64,000 bases of DNA from Bombus terrestris (lineage: Eukaryota; Arthropoda; Insecta; Hymenoptera; Apidae), in the NCBI RefSeq assembly GCF_910591885.1, contig NC_063275.1, positions 868,001 to 932,000 on the forward strand, written 5' to 3'. Position numbers and translations under genes: made by a program. The stretch's first letter is position 1, and the number at the start of each line of letters is the position of its first letter. Shown piece by piece: positions 1-15,207 of the stretch. Under the pieces are notes generated by a model. That model was not told where the DNA came from. It made no database searches and saw only the letters and a list, made by a program, of their open reading frames with translations.

Positions 1-30
1 CAACGTTATACGTTATATCGTAATAGTATA
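1..30 (+). repeat. Reference monomer with internal 7-bp subrepeats
   Basis: First full monomer, used as phase reference. After CAA come two identical 7-mers, CGTTATA at 4-10 and 11-17, then T at 18, a one-mismatch third copy CGTAATA at 19-25, and GTATA at 26-30. Three CpG dinucleotides lie at 4, 11 and 19 and account for 6 of the 8 G/C bases. The main variants change bases 19-20 (GG, CC, CT), 21-23 (TATT, CAAT, TGAT versions) or 26-31 (GTATAT, CTATAC, CAATAT). The unit may have grown from a 7-8 bp simple repeat; that origin is inference. Confidence 0.95.
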
Positions 31-1110
31 TAACGTTATACATTATATCCTATTACTATACAACGTTATACGTTATATCGTAATAGTATATAACGTTATA
101 CGTTATGTCGTAATAGTATATAACGTTATACGTTATATCCTATTACTATACAACGTTATACGTTATATCGTAATAGTATATAACGTTATACATTATATCC
201 TATTACTATACAACGTTATACGTTATATCGTAATAGTATATAACGTTATACGTTATCTCGTAATACTATACAACGTTATACGTTATATCGCAACACTATA
301 CAACGTTATACGTTATATCGTAATAGTATATAACGTTATACGTTATATCGTAATAGTATATAACGTTATACGTTATATCGTAACACTATACAACGTTATA
401 CGTTATATCGTAACACTATACAACGTTATACGTTATATCGTAATAGTATATAACGTTATACGTTATATCGTATTACTATACAACGTTATACGTTATATCG
501 TATTACTATACAACGTTATACGTTATATCGTATTACTAAACAACGTTATACGTTATATCGTATTACTATACAACGTTATACGCCATATCGTATTACTATA
601 CAACGTTATACGTTATGTCGTATTACTATACAACGTTATACGTTATATCGTAATAGTATATAACGTTATACGTTATATGGTAATACAATATAACGTTATA
701 CGTTATATCGTAATACTATACAACGTTATACGTTATATCGCAATACTATACAACGTTATACGTTATATCGTAATAGTATATAACGTTATACGTTATATGG
801 TAATACAATATAACGTTATACGTTATATCGTAATACTATACAACGTTATTCGTTATATCGTAATAGTATATAACGTTATACGTTATATGGTAATACAATA
901 TAACGTTATACGTTATATCGTAATACTATACAACGTTATACGTTATATCGTAATAGTATATAACGTTATACATTATATCCTATTACTATACAACGTTATA
1001 CGTTATATCGTAATAGTATATAACGTTATACGTTATATCGTAATAGTATATAACGTTATACGTTATATGGTAATAGTATATAACGTTATACGTTATATCC
1101 TATTACTATA

Positions 1111-1133
1111 CAACGTTATATCGTAATAGTATA
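1111..1133 (+). repeat. 23-bp short monomer, first of 36 landmark copies
   Basis: This monomer has one CGTTATA instead of two, so it is 23 bp. The other copies start at 2424, 3797, 5830, 7233, 10196, 11569, 13692, 15185, 16558, 19671, 20654, 24667, 26250, 26303, 29176, 31569, 34052, 35545, 37248, 37841, 39334, 41997, 43670, 46363, 48066, 48659, 50152, 51375, 52868, 54601, 55194, 56747, 59882, 61195 and 62598. Almost all sit between CCT-variant monomers, so they are copies of one event spread by amplification. Each shifts the forward frame by 7 and creates an in-frame TAA. Confidence 0.96.
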
Positions 1134-2446
1134 TAACGTTATACGTTATATCCTATTACTATACAACGTTATATATTATATCGTAATAGTATATAACGTT
1201 ATACATTATATCCTATTACTATACAACGTTATACGTTATATCGTAATAGTATATAACGTTATACGTTATATGGTAATACAATATAACGTTATACCTTATA
1301 TTGTAATACTATACAACGTTATACGTTATATCGTATTACTATACAACGTTATACGTTATATCGTATTACTATACAACGTTATACGTTATATCGTAATAGT
1401 ATATAACGTTATACGTTATATGGTAATAGTATATAACGTTATACGTTATATGGTAATACAATATAACGTTATACGTTATATCGTAATACTATACAACGTT
1501 ATACGTTATATCGTAATAGTATATAACGTTATACATTATATCCTATTACTATACAACGTTATACGTTATATCGTAATAGTATATAACGTTATACATTATA
1601 TCCTATTACTATACAACGTTATACGTTATATCGTAATAGTATATAACGTTATACGTTATATCCTATTACTATACAACGTTATACGTTATATCGTAATAGT
1701 ATATAACGTTATACGTTATATCCTATTACTATACAACGTTATACATTATATCGTAATAGTATATAACGTTATACATTATATCCTATTACTATACAACGTT
1801 ATACGTTATATCGTATTACTATACAACGTTATACGTTATATCGTATTACTAAACAACGTTATACGTTATATCGTATTACTATACAACGTTATACGCCATA
1901 TCGTATTACTATACAACGTTATACGTTATGTCGTATTACTATACAACGTTATACGTTATATCGTAATAGTATATAACGTTATACGTTATATGGTAATACA
2001 ATATAACGTTATACGTTATATCGTAATACTATACAACGTTATACGTTATATCGCAATACTATACAACGTTATACGTTATATCGTAATAGTATATAACGTT
2101 ATACGTTATATGGTAATACAATATAACGTTATACGTTATATCGTAATACTATACAACGTTATTCGTTATATCGTAATAGTATATAACGTTATACGTTATA
2201 TGGTAATACAATATAACGTTATACGTTATATCGTAATACTATACAACGTTATACGTTATATCGTAATAGTATATAACGTTATACATTATATCCTATTACT
2301 ATACAACGTTATACGTTATATCGTAATAGTATATAACGTTATACGTTATATCGTAATAGTATATAACGTTATACGTTATATGGTAATAGTATATAACGTT
2401 ATACGTTATATCCTATTACTATACAACGTTATATCGTAATAGTATA
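1134..2446 (+). repeat. Higher-order unit, 1,313 bp, class I
   Basis: 43 full monomers and a 23-mer. It opens with the class I signature: CCT variant, then CAT variants, then an ATGG/CAATAT monomer and a CCTTATATT monomer at 1270-1310. One private T (TATATATTATA near 1172) replaces the usual C. It is a tandem partner of both its left neighbour (end of unit 1) and the first 600 bp of the next unit at a 1,313-bp offset. The right part (about 1,905 on) starts a longer duplication with a 3.4-kb offset. Confidence 0.88.
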
Positions 2447-3819
2447 TAACGTTATACGTTATATCCTATTACTATACAACGTTATACATTATATCGTAAT
2501 AGTATATAACGTTATACATTATATCCTATTACTATACAACGTTATACGTTATATCGTAATAGTATATAACGTTATACGTTATATGGTAATACAATATAAC
2601 GTTATACCTTATATTGTAATACTATACAACGTTATACGTTATATCGTATTACTATACAACGTTATACGTTATATCGTATTACTATACAACGTTATACGTT
2701 ATATCGTAATAGTATATAACGTTATACGTTATATGGTAATAGTATATAACGTTATACGTTATATGGTAATACAATATAACGTTATACGTTATATCGTAAT
2801 ACTATACAACGTTATACGTTATATCGTAATAGTATATAACGTTATACATTATATCCTATTACTATACAACGTTATACGTTATATCGTAATAGTATATAAC
2901 GTTATACATTATATCCTATTACTATACAACGTTATACGTTATATCGTAATAGTATATAACGTTATACGTTATATCCTATTACTATACAACGTTATACGTT
3001 ATATCGTAATAGTATATAACGTTATACGTTATATCGTATTACTATACAACGTTATACGTTATATCGTATTACTATACAACGTTATACGTTATATCGTATT
3101 ACTATACAACGTTATACGTTATATCGTATTACTATACAACGTTATACGTTATATCGTAATAGTATATAACGTTATACGTTATATGGTAATAGTATATAAC
3201 GTTATACGTTATATGGTAATACAATATAACGTTATACGTTATATCGTAATACTATACAACGTTATACGTTATATCGTAATAGTATATAACGTTATACATT
3301 ATATCCTATTACTATACAACGTTATACGTTATATCGTAATAGTATATAACGTTATACGTTATATCGTATTACTATACAACGTTATACGTTATATCGTATT
3401 ACTATACAACGTTATACGTTATATCGTATTACTATACAACGTTATACGTTATATCGTATTACTATACAACGTTTTACGCTATATCGTATTACTATACAAC
3501 GTTATACGTTATGTCGTATTACTATACAACGTTATACGTTATATCGTAATAGTATATAACGTTATACGTTATATGGTAATACAATATAACGTTATACGTT
3601 ATATCGTAATACTATACAACGTTATACGTTATATGGTAATACAATATAACGTTATACGTTATATCGTAATACTATACAACGTTATACGTTATATCGTAAT
3701 AGTATATAACGTTATACATTGTATCCTATTACTATACAACGTTATTCGTTATATCGTAATAGTATATAACGTTATACGTTATATCCTATTACTATACAAC
3801 GTTATATCGTAATAGTATA
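2447..3819 (+). repeat. Higher-order unit, 1,373 bp, class I start and class II end
   Basis: 45 full monomers and a 23-mer. It starts like the previous unit but ends with a private CATTGTATCC monomer (near 3718) and is followed by the first GTG-variant monomer at 3914. The same arrangement recurs at 5853-7255, with one extra 30-bp monomer there. The TTTTACGC variant near 3473 and the ATGTCG variant near 3511 are recurrent markers of unit ends across the array. Confidence 0.87.
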
Positions 3820-5852
3820 TAACGTTATACGTTATATCCTATTACTATACAACGTTATACGTTATATCGTAATAGTATATAACGTTATACATTATATCCT
3901 ATTACTATACAACGTGATACGTTATATCGTAATAGTATATAATGTTATACGTTATATCGTAATACTATACAACGTTATACGTTATATCGCAATACTATAC
4001 AACGTTATACGTTATATCGCAATAGTATATAACGTTATACGTTATATCGTATTACTATACAATGTTATACGGTATATCGTATTACTATACAACGTTATAC
4101 GTTATATCGTATTACTATACAACGTTATACGTTATATCGTATTACTATACAACGTTATACGTTATATCGTAATAGTATATAACGTTATACGTTATATGGT
4201 AATACAATATAACGTTATACGTTATATCGTAATACTATACAACGTTATACGTTATATCTTAATAGTATATAACGTTATACGTTATATCGTATTACTATAC
4301 AACGTTATACGTTATATCGTATTACTATACAACGTTATTCGTTATATCTTAATAGTATATAACGTTATACGTTATATCGTATTACTATACATCGTTATAC
4401 GTTATATCGTATTACTATACAACGTTATACGTTATATCGTATTACTATACAACGTTATGCGTTATATCGTATTACTATACAACGTTGTATGTTATATCGT
4501 AATAGTATATAACGTTATACGTTATATCGTGATACTATACAACGTTATACGTTATATCGCAATACTATACAACGTTATACGTTATATCGTAATAGTATAT
4601 AACGTTATACGTTATATGGTAATACAATATAACGTTATACCTTATATTGTAATACTATACAACGTTATACGTTATATCGTATTACTATACAACGTTATAC
4701 GTTATATCGTATTACTATACAACGTTATACGTTATATCGTAATAGTATATAACGTTATACGTTATATGGTAATAGTATATAACGTTATACGTTATATGGT
4801 AATACAATATAACGTTATACGTTATATCGTAATACTATACAACGTTATACGTTATATCGTAATAGTATATAACGTTATACGTTATATCCTATTACTATAC
4901 AACGTTATACGTTATATCGTAATAGTATATAACGTTATACATTATATCCTATTACTATACAACGTTATACGTTATATCGTAATAGTATATAACGTTATAC
5001 GTTATATGGTAATAGTATATAACGTTATACGTTATATGGTAATACAATATAACGTTATACGTTATATCGTAATACTATACAACGTTATACGTTATATCGT
5101 AATAGTATATAACGTTATACATTATATCCTATTACTATACAACGTTATACGTTATATCGTAATAGTATATAACGTTATACGTTATATCGTATTACTATAC
5201 AACGTTATACGTTATATCGTATTACTATACAACGTTATACGTTATATCGTATTACTATACAACGTTATACGTTATATCGTATTACTATACAACGTTTTAC
5301 GCTATATCGTATTACTATACAACGTTATACGTTATGTCGTATTACTATACAACGTTATACGTTATATCGTAATAGTATATAACGTTATACGTTATATGGT
5401 AATACAATATAACGTTATACGTTATATCGTAATACTATACAACGTTATACGTTATATCGCAATACTATACAACGTTATACGTTATATCGTAATAGTATAT
5501 AACGTTATACGTTATATGGTAATACAATATAACGTTATACGTTATATCGTAATACTATACAACGTTATTCGTTATATCGTAATAGTATATAACGTTATAC
5601 GTTATATGGTAATACAATATAACGTTATACGTTATATCGTAATACTATACAACGTTATACGTTATATCGTAATAGTATATAACGTTATACATTATATCCT
5701 ATTACTATACAACGTTATACGTTATATCGTAATAGTATATAACGTTATACGTTATATCGTAATAGTATATAACGTTATACGTTATATGGTAATAGTATAT
5801 AACGTTATACGTTATATCCTATTACTATACAACGTTATATCGTAATAGTATA
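3820..5852 (+). repeat. Higher-order unit, 2,033 bp, class II start
   Basis: 67 full monomers and a 23-mer. The GTG monomer at 3914 is followed by TAATGTT, then CAATGTTATACGG (near 4060), CATCGTT (near 4391), TTATGCG, TTGTATG and GTGATAC markers in fixed order. The left part (to about 4,690) recurs at 7,256-8,126, and the right part repeats the end of the 1,134-2,446 unit. It therefore joins two unit types, as expected from unequal crossing over. Confidence 0.87.
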
Positions 5853-7255
5853 TAACGTTATACGTTATATCCTATTACTATACAACGTTATACATTATAT
5901 CGTAATAGTATATAACGTTATACATTATATCCTATTACTATACAACGTTATACGTTATATCGTAATAGTATATAACGTTATACGTTATATGGTAATACAA
6001 TATAACGTTATACCTTATATTGTAATACTATACAACGTTATACGTTATATCGTATTACTATACAACGTTATACGTTATATCGTATTACTATACAACGTTA
6101 TACGTTATATCGTATTACTATACAACGTTATACGTTATATCGTAATAGTATATAACGTTATACGTTATATGGTAATAGTATATAACGTTATACGTTATAT
6201 GGTAATACAATATAACGTTATACGTTATATCGTAATACTATACAACGTTATACGTTATATCGTAATAGTATATAACGTTATACATTATATCCTATTACTA
6301 TACAACGTTATACGTTATATCGTAATAGTATATAACGTTATACATTATATCCTATTACTATACAACGTTATACGTTATATCGTAATAGTATATAACGTTA
6401 TACGTTATATCCTATTACTATACAACGTTATACGTTATATCGTAATAGTATATAACGTTATACGTTATATCGTATTACTATACAACGTTATACGTTATAT
6501 CGTATTACTATACAACGTTATACGTTATATCGTATTACTATACAACGTTATACGTTATATCGTATTACTATACAACGTTATACGTTATATCGTAATAGTA
6601 TATAACGTTATACGTTATATGGTAATAGTATATAACGTTATACGTTATATGGTAATACAATATAACGTTATACGTTATATCGTAATACTATACAACGTTA
6701 TACGTTATATCGTAATAGTATATAACGTTATACATTATATCCTATTACTATACAACGTTATACGTTATATCGTAATAGTATATAACGTTATACGTTATAT
6801 CGTATTACTATACAACGTTATACGTTATATCGTATTACTATACAACGTTATACGTTATATCGTATTACTATACAACGTTATACGTTATATCGTATTACTA
6901 TACAACGTTTTACGCTATATCGTATTACTATACAACGTTATACGTTATGTCGTATTACTATACAACGTTATACGTTATATCGTAATAGTATATAACGTTA
7001 TACGTTATATGGTAATACAATATAACGTTATACGTTATATCGTAATACTATACAACGTTATACGTTATATGGTAATACAATATAACGTTATACGTTATAT
7101 CGTAATACTATACAACGTTATACGTTATATCGTAATAGTATATAACGTTATACATTGTATCCTATTACTATACAACGTTATTCGTTATATCGTAATAGTA
7201 TATAACGTTATACGTTATATCCTATTACTATACAACGTTATATCGTAATAGTATA
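5853..7255 (+). repeat. Higher-order unit, 1,403 bp, copy of 2,447-3,819
   Basis: 46 full monomers and a 23-mer. It matches the 2,447-3,819 unit at offset 3,406, changing to 3,436 after one additional CGTATTAC monomer near 6,110. The private CATTGTATCC marker is shared (near 7154). Together with the first 870 bp of the next unit it completes a tandem copy of about 1,905-4,690. Confidence 0.88.
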
Positions 7256-10218
7256 TAACGTTATACGTTATATCCTATTACTATACAACGTTATACGTTA
7301 TATCGTAATAGTATATAACGTTATACATTATATCCTATTACTATACAACGTGATACGTTATATCGTAATAGTATATAATGTTATACGTTATATCGTAATA
7401 CTATACAACGTTATACGTTATATCGCAATACTATACAACGTTATACGTTATATCGCAATAGTATATAACGTTATACGTTATATCGTATTACTATACAATG
7501 TTATACGGTATATCGTATTACTATACAACGTTATACGTTATATCGTATTACTATACAACGTTATACGTTATATCGTATTACTATACAACGTTATACGTTA
7601 TATCGTAATAGTATATAACGTTATACGTTATATGGTAATACAATATAACGTTATACGTTATATCGTAATACTATACAACGTTATACGTTATATCTTAATA
7701 GTATATAACGTTATACGTTATATCGTATTACTATACAACGTTATACGTTATATCGTATTACTATACAACGTTATTCGTTATATCTTAATAGTATATAACG
7801 TTATACGTTATATCGTATTACTATACATCGTTATACGTTATATCGTATTACTATACAACGTTATACGTTATATCGTATTACTATACAACGTTATGCGTTA
7901 TATCGTATTACTATACAACGTTGTATGTTATATCGTAATAGTATATAACGTTATACGTTATATCGTGATACTATACAACGTTATACGTTATATCGCAATA
8001 CTATACAACGTTATACGTTATATCGTAATAGTATATAACGTTATACGTTATATGGTAATACAATATAACGTTATACCTTATATTGTAATACTATACAACG
8101 TTATACGTTATATCGTATTACTATACAACGTTATACGTTATATCGTAATAGTATATAACGTTATACATTATATCCTATTACTATACAACGTTATACGTTA
8201 TATCGTAATAGTATATAACGTTATACATTATATCCTATTACTATACAACGTTATACGTTATATCGTAATAGTATATAACGTTATACGTTATATCGTATTA
8301 CTATACAACGTTATACGTTATATCGTATTACTATACAACGTTATACGTTATATCGTATTACTATACAACGTTATACGTTATATCGTAATAGTATATAACG
8401 TTATACGTTATATGGTAATACAATATAACGTTATACGTTATATCGTAATACTATACAACGTTATACGTTATATCGCAATACTATACAACGTTATACGTTA
8501 TATCGTAATAGTATATAACGTTATACGTTATATGGTAATACAATATAACGTTATACGTTATATCGTAATACTATACAACGTTATACGTTATATCGCAATA
8601 CTATACAACGTTATACGTTATATCGTAATAGTATATAACGTTATACGTTATATGGTAATACAATATAACGTTATACGTTATATCGTAATACTATACAACG
8701 TTATACGTTATATCTTAATAGTATATAACGTTATACGTTATATCGTATTACTATACAACGTTATACGTTATATCGTAATACTATACAACGTTATTCGTTA
8801 TATCTTAATAGTATATAACGTTATACGTTATATCGTATTACTATACAACGTTATACGTTATATCGTATTACTATACAACGTTATACGTTATATCGTATTA
8901 CTATACAACGTTATGCGTTATATCGTATTACTATACAACGTTGTATGTTATATCGTAATAGTATATAACGTTATACGTTATATCGTGATACTATACAACG
9001 TTATACGTTATATCGCAATACTATACAACGTTATACGTTATATCGTAATAGTATATAACGTTATACGTTATATGGTAATACAATATAACGTTATACGTTA
9101 TATCGTAATACTATACAACGTTATACGTTATATCGTAACACTATACAACGTTATACGTTATATCGTAATAGTATATAACGTTATACGTTATATGGTAATA
9201 CAATATAACGTTATACGTTATATCGCAATACTATACAACGTTATACGTTATATCTTAATAGTATATAACGTTATACGTTATATCGTAATACTATACAACG
9301 TTATACGTTATATCTTAATAGTATATAACGTTATACGTTATATCGTATTACTATACAACGTTATACGTTATATCGTATTACTATACAACGTTATACGTTA
9401 TATCGTATTACTATACAACGTTATACGTTATATCGTATTACTATACAACGTTATACGTTATATCGTATTACTATACAACGTTGTATGTTATATCGTAATA
9501 GTATATAACGTTATACGTTATATCGTAATACTATACAACATTATACGTTATATCGCAATACTATACAACGTTATACGTTATATCTTAATAGTATATAACG
9601 TTATACGTTATATCGTATTACTATACAACGTTATACGTTATATCGTATTACTATACAACGTTATACGTTATATCGTATTACTATACAACGTTGTATGTTA
9701 TATCGTAATAGTATGTAACGTTATACGTTATATCGTAATACTATACAACGTTATACGTTATATCGCAATACTATACAACGTTATACGTTATATCGTAATA
9801 GTATATAACGTTATACCTTATATCGTAATACTATACAACGTTATACGTTATATCGTATTACTATACAACGTTATACGTTATATCGTATTACTATACAACG
9901 TTATACGTTATATCGTAATAGTATATAACGTTATACGTTATATGGTAATAGTATATAACGTTATACGTTATATGGTAATACAATATAACGTTATACGTTA
10001 TATCGTAATACTATACAACGTTATACGTTATATCGTAATAGTATATAACGTTATACATTATATCCTATTACTATACAACGTTATACGTTATATCGTAATA
10101 GTATATAACGTTATACGTTATATCGTAATAGTATATAACGTTATACGTTATATGGTAATAGTATATAACGTTATACGTTATATCCTATTACTATACAACG
10201 TTATATCGTAATAGTATA
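7256..10218 (+). repeat. Large unit, 2,963 bp, first copy of the 3-kb block
   Basis: 98 full monomers and a 23-mer. From the GTG monomer at 7350 it carries an ordered set of markers: TAATGTT, TACGG, CATCG, TTATGCG, TTGTATG, GTGATAC, TAACAC (near 9137), CAACATT (near 9538) and TATGTAACG (near 9713). The same order recurs at 16,581-19,693, about 21,771-24,689 and 26,326-29,198. Relative to the second and third copies it lacks five monomers (150 bp) near 8,130; relative to the fourth copy it has eight more monomers near its end. Confidence 0.88.
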
Positions 10219-11591
10219 TAACGTTATACGTTATATCCTATTACTATACAACGTTATACATTATATCGTAATAGTATATAACGTTATACATTATATCCTA
10301 TTACTATACAACGTTATACGTTATATCGTAATAGTATATAACGTTATACGTTATATGGTAATACAATATAACGTTATACCTTATATTGTAATACTATACA
10401 ACGTTATACGTTATATCGTATTACTATACAACGTTATACGTTATATCGTATTACTATACAACGTTATACGTTATATCGTAATAGTATATAACGTTATACG
10501 TTATATGGTAATAGTATATAACGTTATACGTTATATGGTAATACAATATAACGTTATACGTTATATCGTAATACTATACAACGTTATACGTTATATCGTA
10601 ATAGTATATAACGTTATACATTATATCCTATTACTATACAACGTTATACGTTATATCGTAATAGTATATAACGTTATACATTATATCCTATTACTATACA
10701 ACGTTATACGTTATATCGTAATAGTATATAACGTTATACGTTATATCGTATTACTATACAACGTTATACCTTATATCGTAATACTATACAACGTTATACG
10801 TTATATCGTATTACTATACAACGTTATACGTTATATCGTATTACTATACAACGTTGTATGTTATATCGTAATAGTATATAACGTTATACGTTATATCGTA
10901 ATACTATACAACATTATACGTTATATCGCAATACTATACAACGTTATACGTTATATCTTAATAGTATATAACGTTATACGTTATATCGTATTACTATACA
11001 ACGTTATACGTTATATCGTATTACTATACAACGTTATACGTTATATCGTATTACTATACAACGTTGTATGTTATATCGTAATAGTATGTAACGTTATACG
11101 TTATATCGTAATACTATACAACGTTATACGTTATATCGCAATACTATACAACGTTATACGTTATATCGTAATAGTATATAACGTTATACCTTATATCGTA
11201 ATACTATACAACGTTATACGTTATATCGTATTACTATACAACGTTATACGTTATATCGTATTACTATACAACGTTATACGTTATATCGTAATAGTATATA
11301 ACGTTATACGTTATATGGTAATAGTATATAACGTTATACGTTATATGGTAATACAATATAACGTTATACGTTATATCGTAATACTATACAACGTTATACG
11401 TTATATCGTAATAGTATATAACGTTATACATTATATCCTATTACTATACAACGTTATACGTTATATCGTAATAGTATATAACGTTATACGTTATATCGTA
11501 ATAGTATATAACGTTATACGTTATATGGTAATAGTATATAACGTTATACGTTATATCCTATTACTATACAACGTTATATCGTAATAGTATA
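10219..11591 (+). repeat. Higher-order unit, 1,373 bp, class I hybrid
   Basis: 45 full monomers and a 23-mer. It opens with the class I signature, then from about 10,830 continues with the tail of the 3-kb block (TTGTATG, CAACATT, TATGTAACG at about 11,088) copied from around 9,460-10,218. The junction lies within a run of identical CGTATTAC monomers, so the exact crossover point cannot be placed. Confidence 0.85.
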
Positions 11592-13714
11592 TAACGTTAT
11601 ACGTTATATCCTATTACTATACAACGTTATACATTATATCGTAATAGTATATAACGTTATACATTATATCCTATTACTATACAACGTTATACGTTATATC
11701 GTAATAGTATATAACGTTATACGTTATATGGTAATACAATATAACGTTATACCTTATATTGTAATACTATACAACGTTATACGTTATATCGTATTACTAT
11801 ACAACGTTATACGTTATATCGTATTACTATACAACGTTATACGTTATATCGTAATAGTATATAACGTTATACGTTATATGGTAATAGTATATAACGTTAT
11901 ACGTTATATGGTAATACAATATAACGTTATACGTTATATCGTAATACTATACAACGTTATACGTTATATCGTAATAGTATATAACGTTATACATTATATC
12001 CTATTACTATACAACGTTATACGTTATATCGTAATAGTATATAACGTTATACATTATATCCTATTACTATACAACGTTATACGTTATATCGTAATAGTAT
12101 ATAACGTTATACGTTATATCGTATTACTATACAACGTTATACGTTATATCGTATTACTATACAACGTTATACGTTATATCGTATTACTATACAACGTTAT
12201 ACGTTATATCGTATTACTATACAACGTTATACGTTATATCGTAATAGTATATAACGTTATACGTTATATGGTAATAGTATATAACGTTATACGTTATATC
12301 GTATTACTATACAACGTTATACGTTATATCGTATTACTATACAACGTTATACGTTATATCGTATTACTATACAACGTTATACGTTATATCGTATTACTAT
12401 ACAACGTTATACGCTATATCGTATTACTATACAACGTTATACGTTATGTCGTATTACTATACAACGTTATACGTTATATCGTAATAGTATATAACGTTAT
12501 ACGTTATATGGTAATACAATATAACGTTATACGTTATATCGTAATACTATACAACGTTATACGTTATATCGCAATACTATACAACGTTATACGTTATATC
12601 GTAATAGTATATAACGTTATACGTTATATGGTAATACAATATAACGTTATACGCTATATCGTAATACTATACAACGTTATACGTTATATCTTAATAGTAT
12701 ATAACGTTATACGTTATATCGTATTACTATACAACGTTATACGTTATATCGTAATACTATACAACGTTATTCGTTATATCTTAATAGTATATAACGTTAT
12801 ACGTTATATCGTATTACTATACAACGTTATACGTTATATCGTATTACTATACAACGTTATACGTTATATCGTATTACTATACAACGTTATGCGTTATATC
12901 GTATTACTATACAACGTTGTATGTTATATCGTAATAGTATATAACGTTATACGTTATATCGTGATACTACACAACGTTATACGTTATATCGCAATACTAT
13001 ACAACGTTACACGTTATATCGTAATAGTATATAACGTTATACCTTATATCGTAATACTATACAACGTTATACGTTATATCGTATTACTATACAACGTTAT
13101 ACGTTATATCGTATTACTATACAACGTTATACGTTATATCGTAATAGTATATAACGTTATACGTTATATGGTAATAGTATATAACGTTATACGTTATATC
13201 GTATTACTATACAACGTTATACGTTATATCGTATTACTATACAACGTTATACGTTATATCGTATTACTATACAACGTTATACGTTATATCGTATTACTAT
13301 ACAACGTTGTATGTTATATCGTAATAGTATGTAACGTTATACGTTATATCGTAATACTATACAACGTTATACGTTATATCGCAATACTATACAACGTTAT
13401 ACGTTATATCGTAATAGTATATAACGTTATACGTTATATGGTAATAGTATATAACGTTATACGTTATATGGTAATACAATATAACGTTATACGTTATATC
13501 GTAATACTATACAACGTTATACGTTATATCGTAATAGTATATAACGTTATACATTATATCCTATTACTATACAACGTTATACGTTATATCGTAATAGTAT
13601 ATAACGTTATACGTTATATCGTAATAGTATATAACGTTATACGTTATATGGTAATAGTATATAACGTTATACGTTATATCCTATTACTATACAACGTTAT
13701 ATCGTAATAGTATA
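11592..13714 (+). repeat. Higher-order unit, 2,123 bp, class I hybrid
   Basis: 70 full monomers and a 23-mer. It combines a class I start, a middle with TTATGCG, TTGTATG and GTGATACTACAC (near 12,962), a private TTACACG near 13,007, and a tail with TATGTAACG (near 13,328). CTACACAACG is shared only with the following unit (near 14,580), tying the two together. Confidence 0.84.
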
Positions 13715-15207
13715 TAACGTTATACGTTATATCCTATTACTATACAACGTTATACATTATATCGTAATAGTATATACCGTTATACATTATATCCTATTAC
13801 TATACAACGTTATACGTTATATCGTAATAGTATATAACGTTATACGTTATATGGTAATACAATATAACGTTATACCTTATATTGTAATACTATACAACGT
13901 TATACGTTATATCGTATTACTATACAACGTTATACGTTATATCGTATTACTATACAACGTTATACGTTATATCGTAATAGTATATAACGTTATACGTTAT
14001 ATGGTAATAGTATATAACGTTATACGTTATATGGTAATACAATATAACGTTATACGTTATATCGTAATACTATACAACGTTATACGTTATATCGTAATAG
14101 TATATAACGTTATACATTATATCCTATTACTATACAACGTTATACGTTATATCGTAATAGTATATAACGTTATACATTATATCCTATTACTATACAACGT
14201 TATACGTTATATCGTAATAGTATATAACGTTATACGTTATATCGTATTACTATACAACGTTATACGTTATATCGTATTACTATACAACGTTATACGTTAT
14301 ATCGTATTACTATACAACGTTATACGTTATATCGTATTACTATACAACGTTATACGTTATATCGTAATAGTATATAACGTTATACGTTATATGGTAATAG
14401 TATATAACGTTATACGTTATATGGTAATACAATATAACGTTATACGTTATATCGTATTACTATACAACGTTATACGTTATATCGTATTACTATACAACGT
14501 TATGCGTTATATCGTATTACTATACAACGTTGTATGTTATATCGTAATAGTATATAACGTTATACGTTATATCGTGATACTACACAACGTTATACGTTAT
14601 ATCGTATTACTATACAACGTTATACGTTATATCGTAATAGTATATAACGTTATACGTTATATGGTAATAGTATATAACGTTATACGTTATATCGTATTAC
14701 TATACAACGTTATACGTTATATCGTATTACTATACAACGTTATACGTTATATCGTATTACTATACAACGTTATACGTTATATCGTATTACTATACAACGT
14801 TGTATGTTATATCGTAATAGTATGTAACGTTATACGTTATATCGTAATACTATACAACGTTATACGTTATATCGCAATACTATACAACGTTATACGTTAT
14901 ATCGTAATAGTATATAACGTTATACGTTATATGGTAATAGTATATAACGTTATACGTTATATGGTAATACAATATAACGTTATACGTTATATCGTAATAC
15001 TATACAACGTTATACGTTATATCGTAATAGTATATAACGTTATACATTATATCCTATTACTATACAACGTTATACGTTATATCGTAATAGTATATAACGT
15101 TATACGTTATATCGTAATAGTATATAACGTTATACGTTATATGGTAATAGTATATAACGTTATACGTTATATCCTATTACTATACAACGTTATATCGTAA
15201 TAGTATA
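13715..15207 (+). repeat. Higher-order unit, 1,493 bp, shortened copy of the previous one
   Basis: 49 full monomers and a 23-mer. It follows the previous unit at its start and end (offset 2,123 at the start, 1,493 at the end) but lacks 630 bp from the middle, exactly 21 monomers, and shares the CTACACAACG marker. A private TATACCG appears near 13,776. Loss of whole monomers with the phase kept is the expected product of unequal exchange or of replication slippage. Confidence 0.85.

Larger units (their letters stand above)
1..1133 (+). repeat. Satellite unit 1 (incomplete at left), ends in 23-mer
   Basis: 37 full monomers and one 23-mer. Bases 488-1133 recur at 1801-2446 (offset 1,313), sharing private changes: CTAAACAACG near 537 and 1850, and CGCCATATCG near 582 and 1895. 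The first 400 bases hold changes seen nowhere else by eye, such as CTCG near 256 and CGCAACAC near 289, plus a cluster of TAACAC variants near 382 and 412. The left part is therefore less homogenised than what follows. No gene. Confidence 0.9.
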
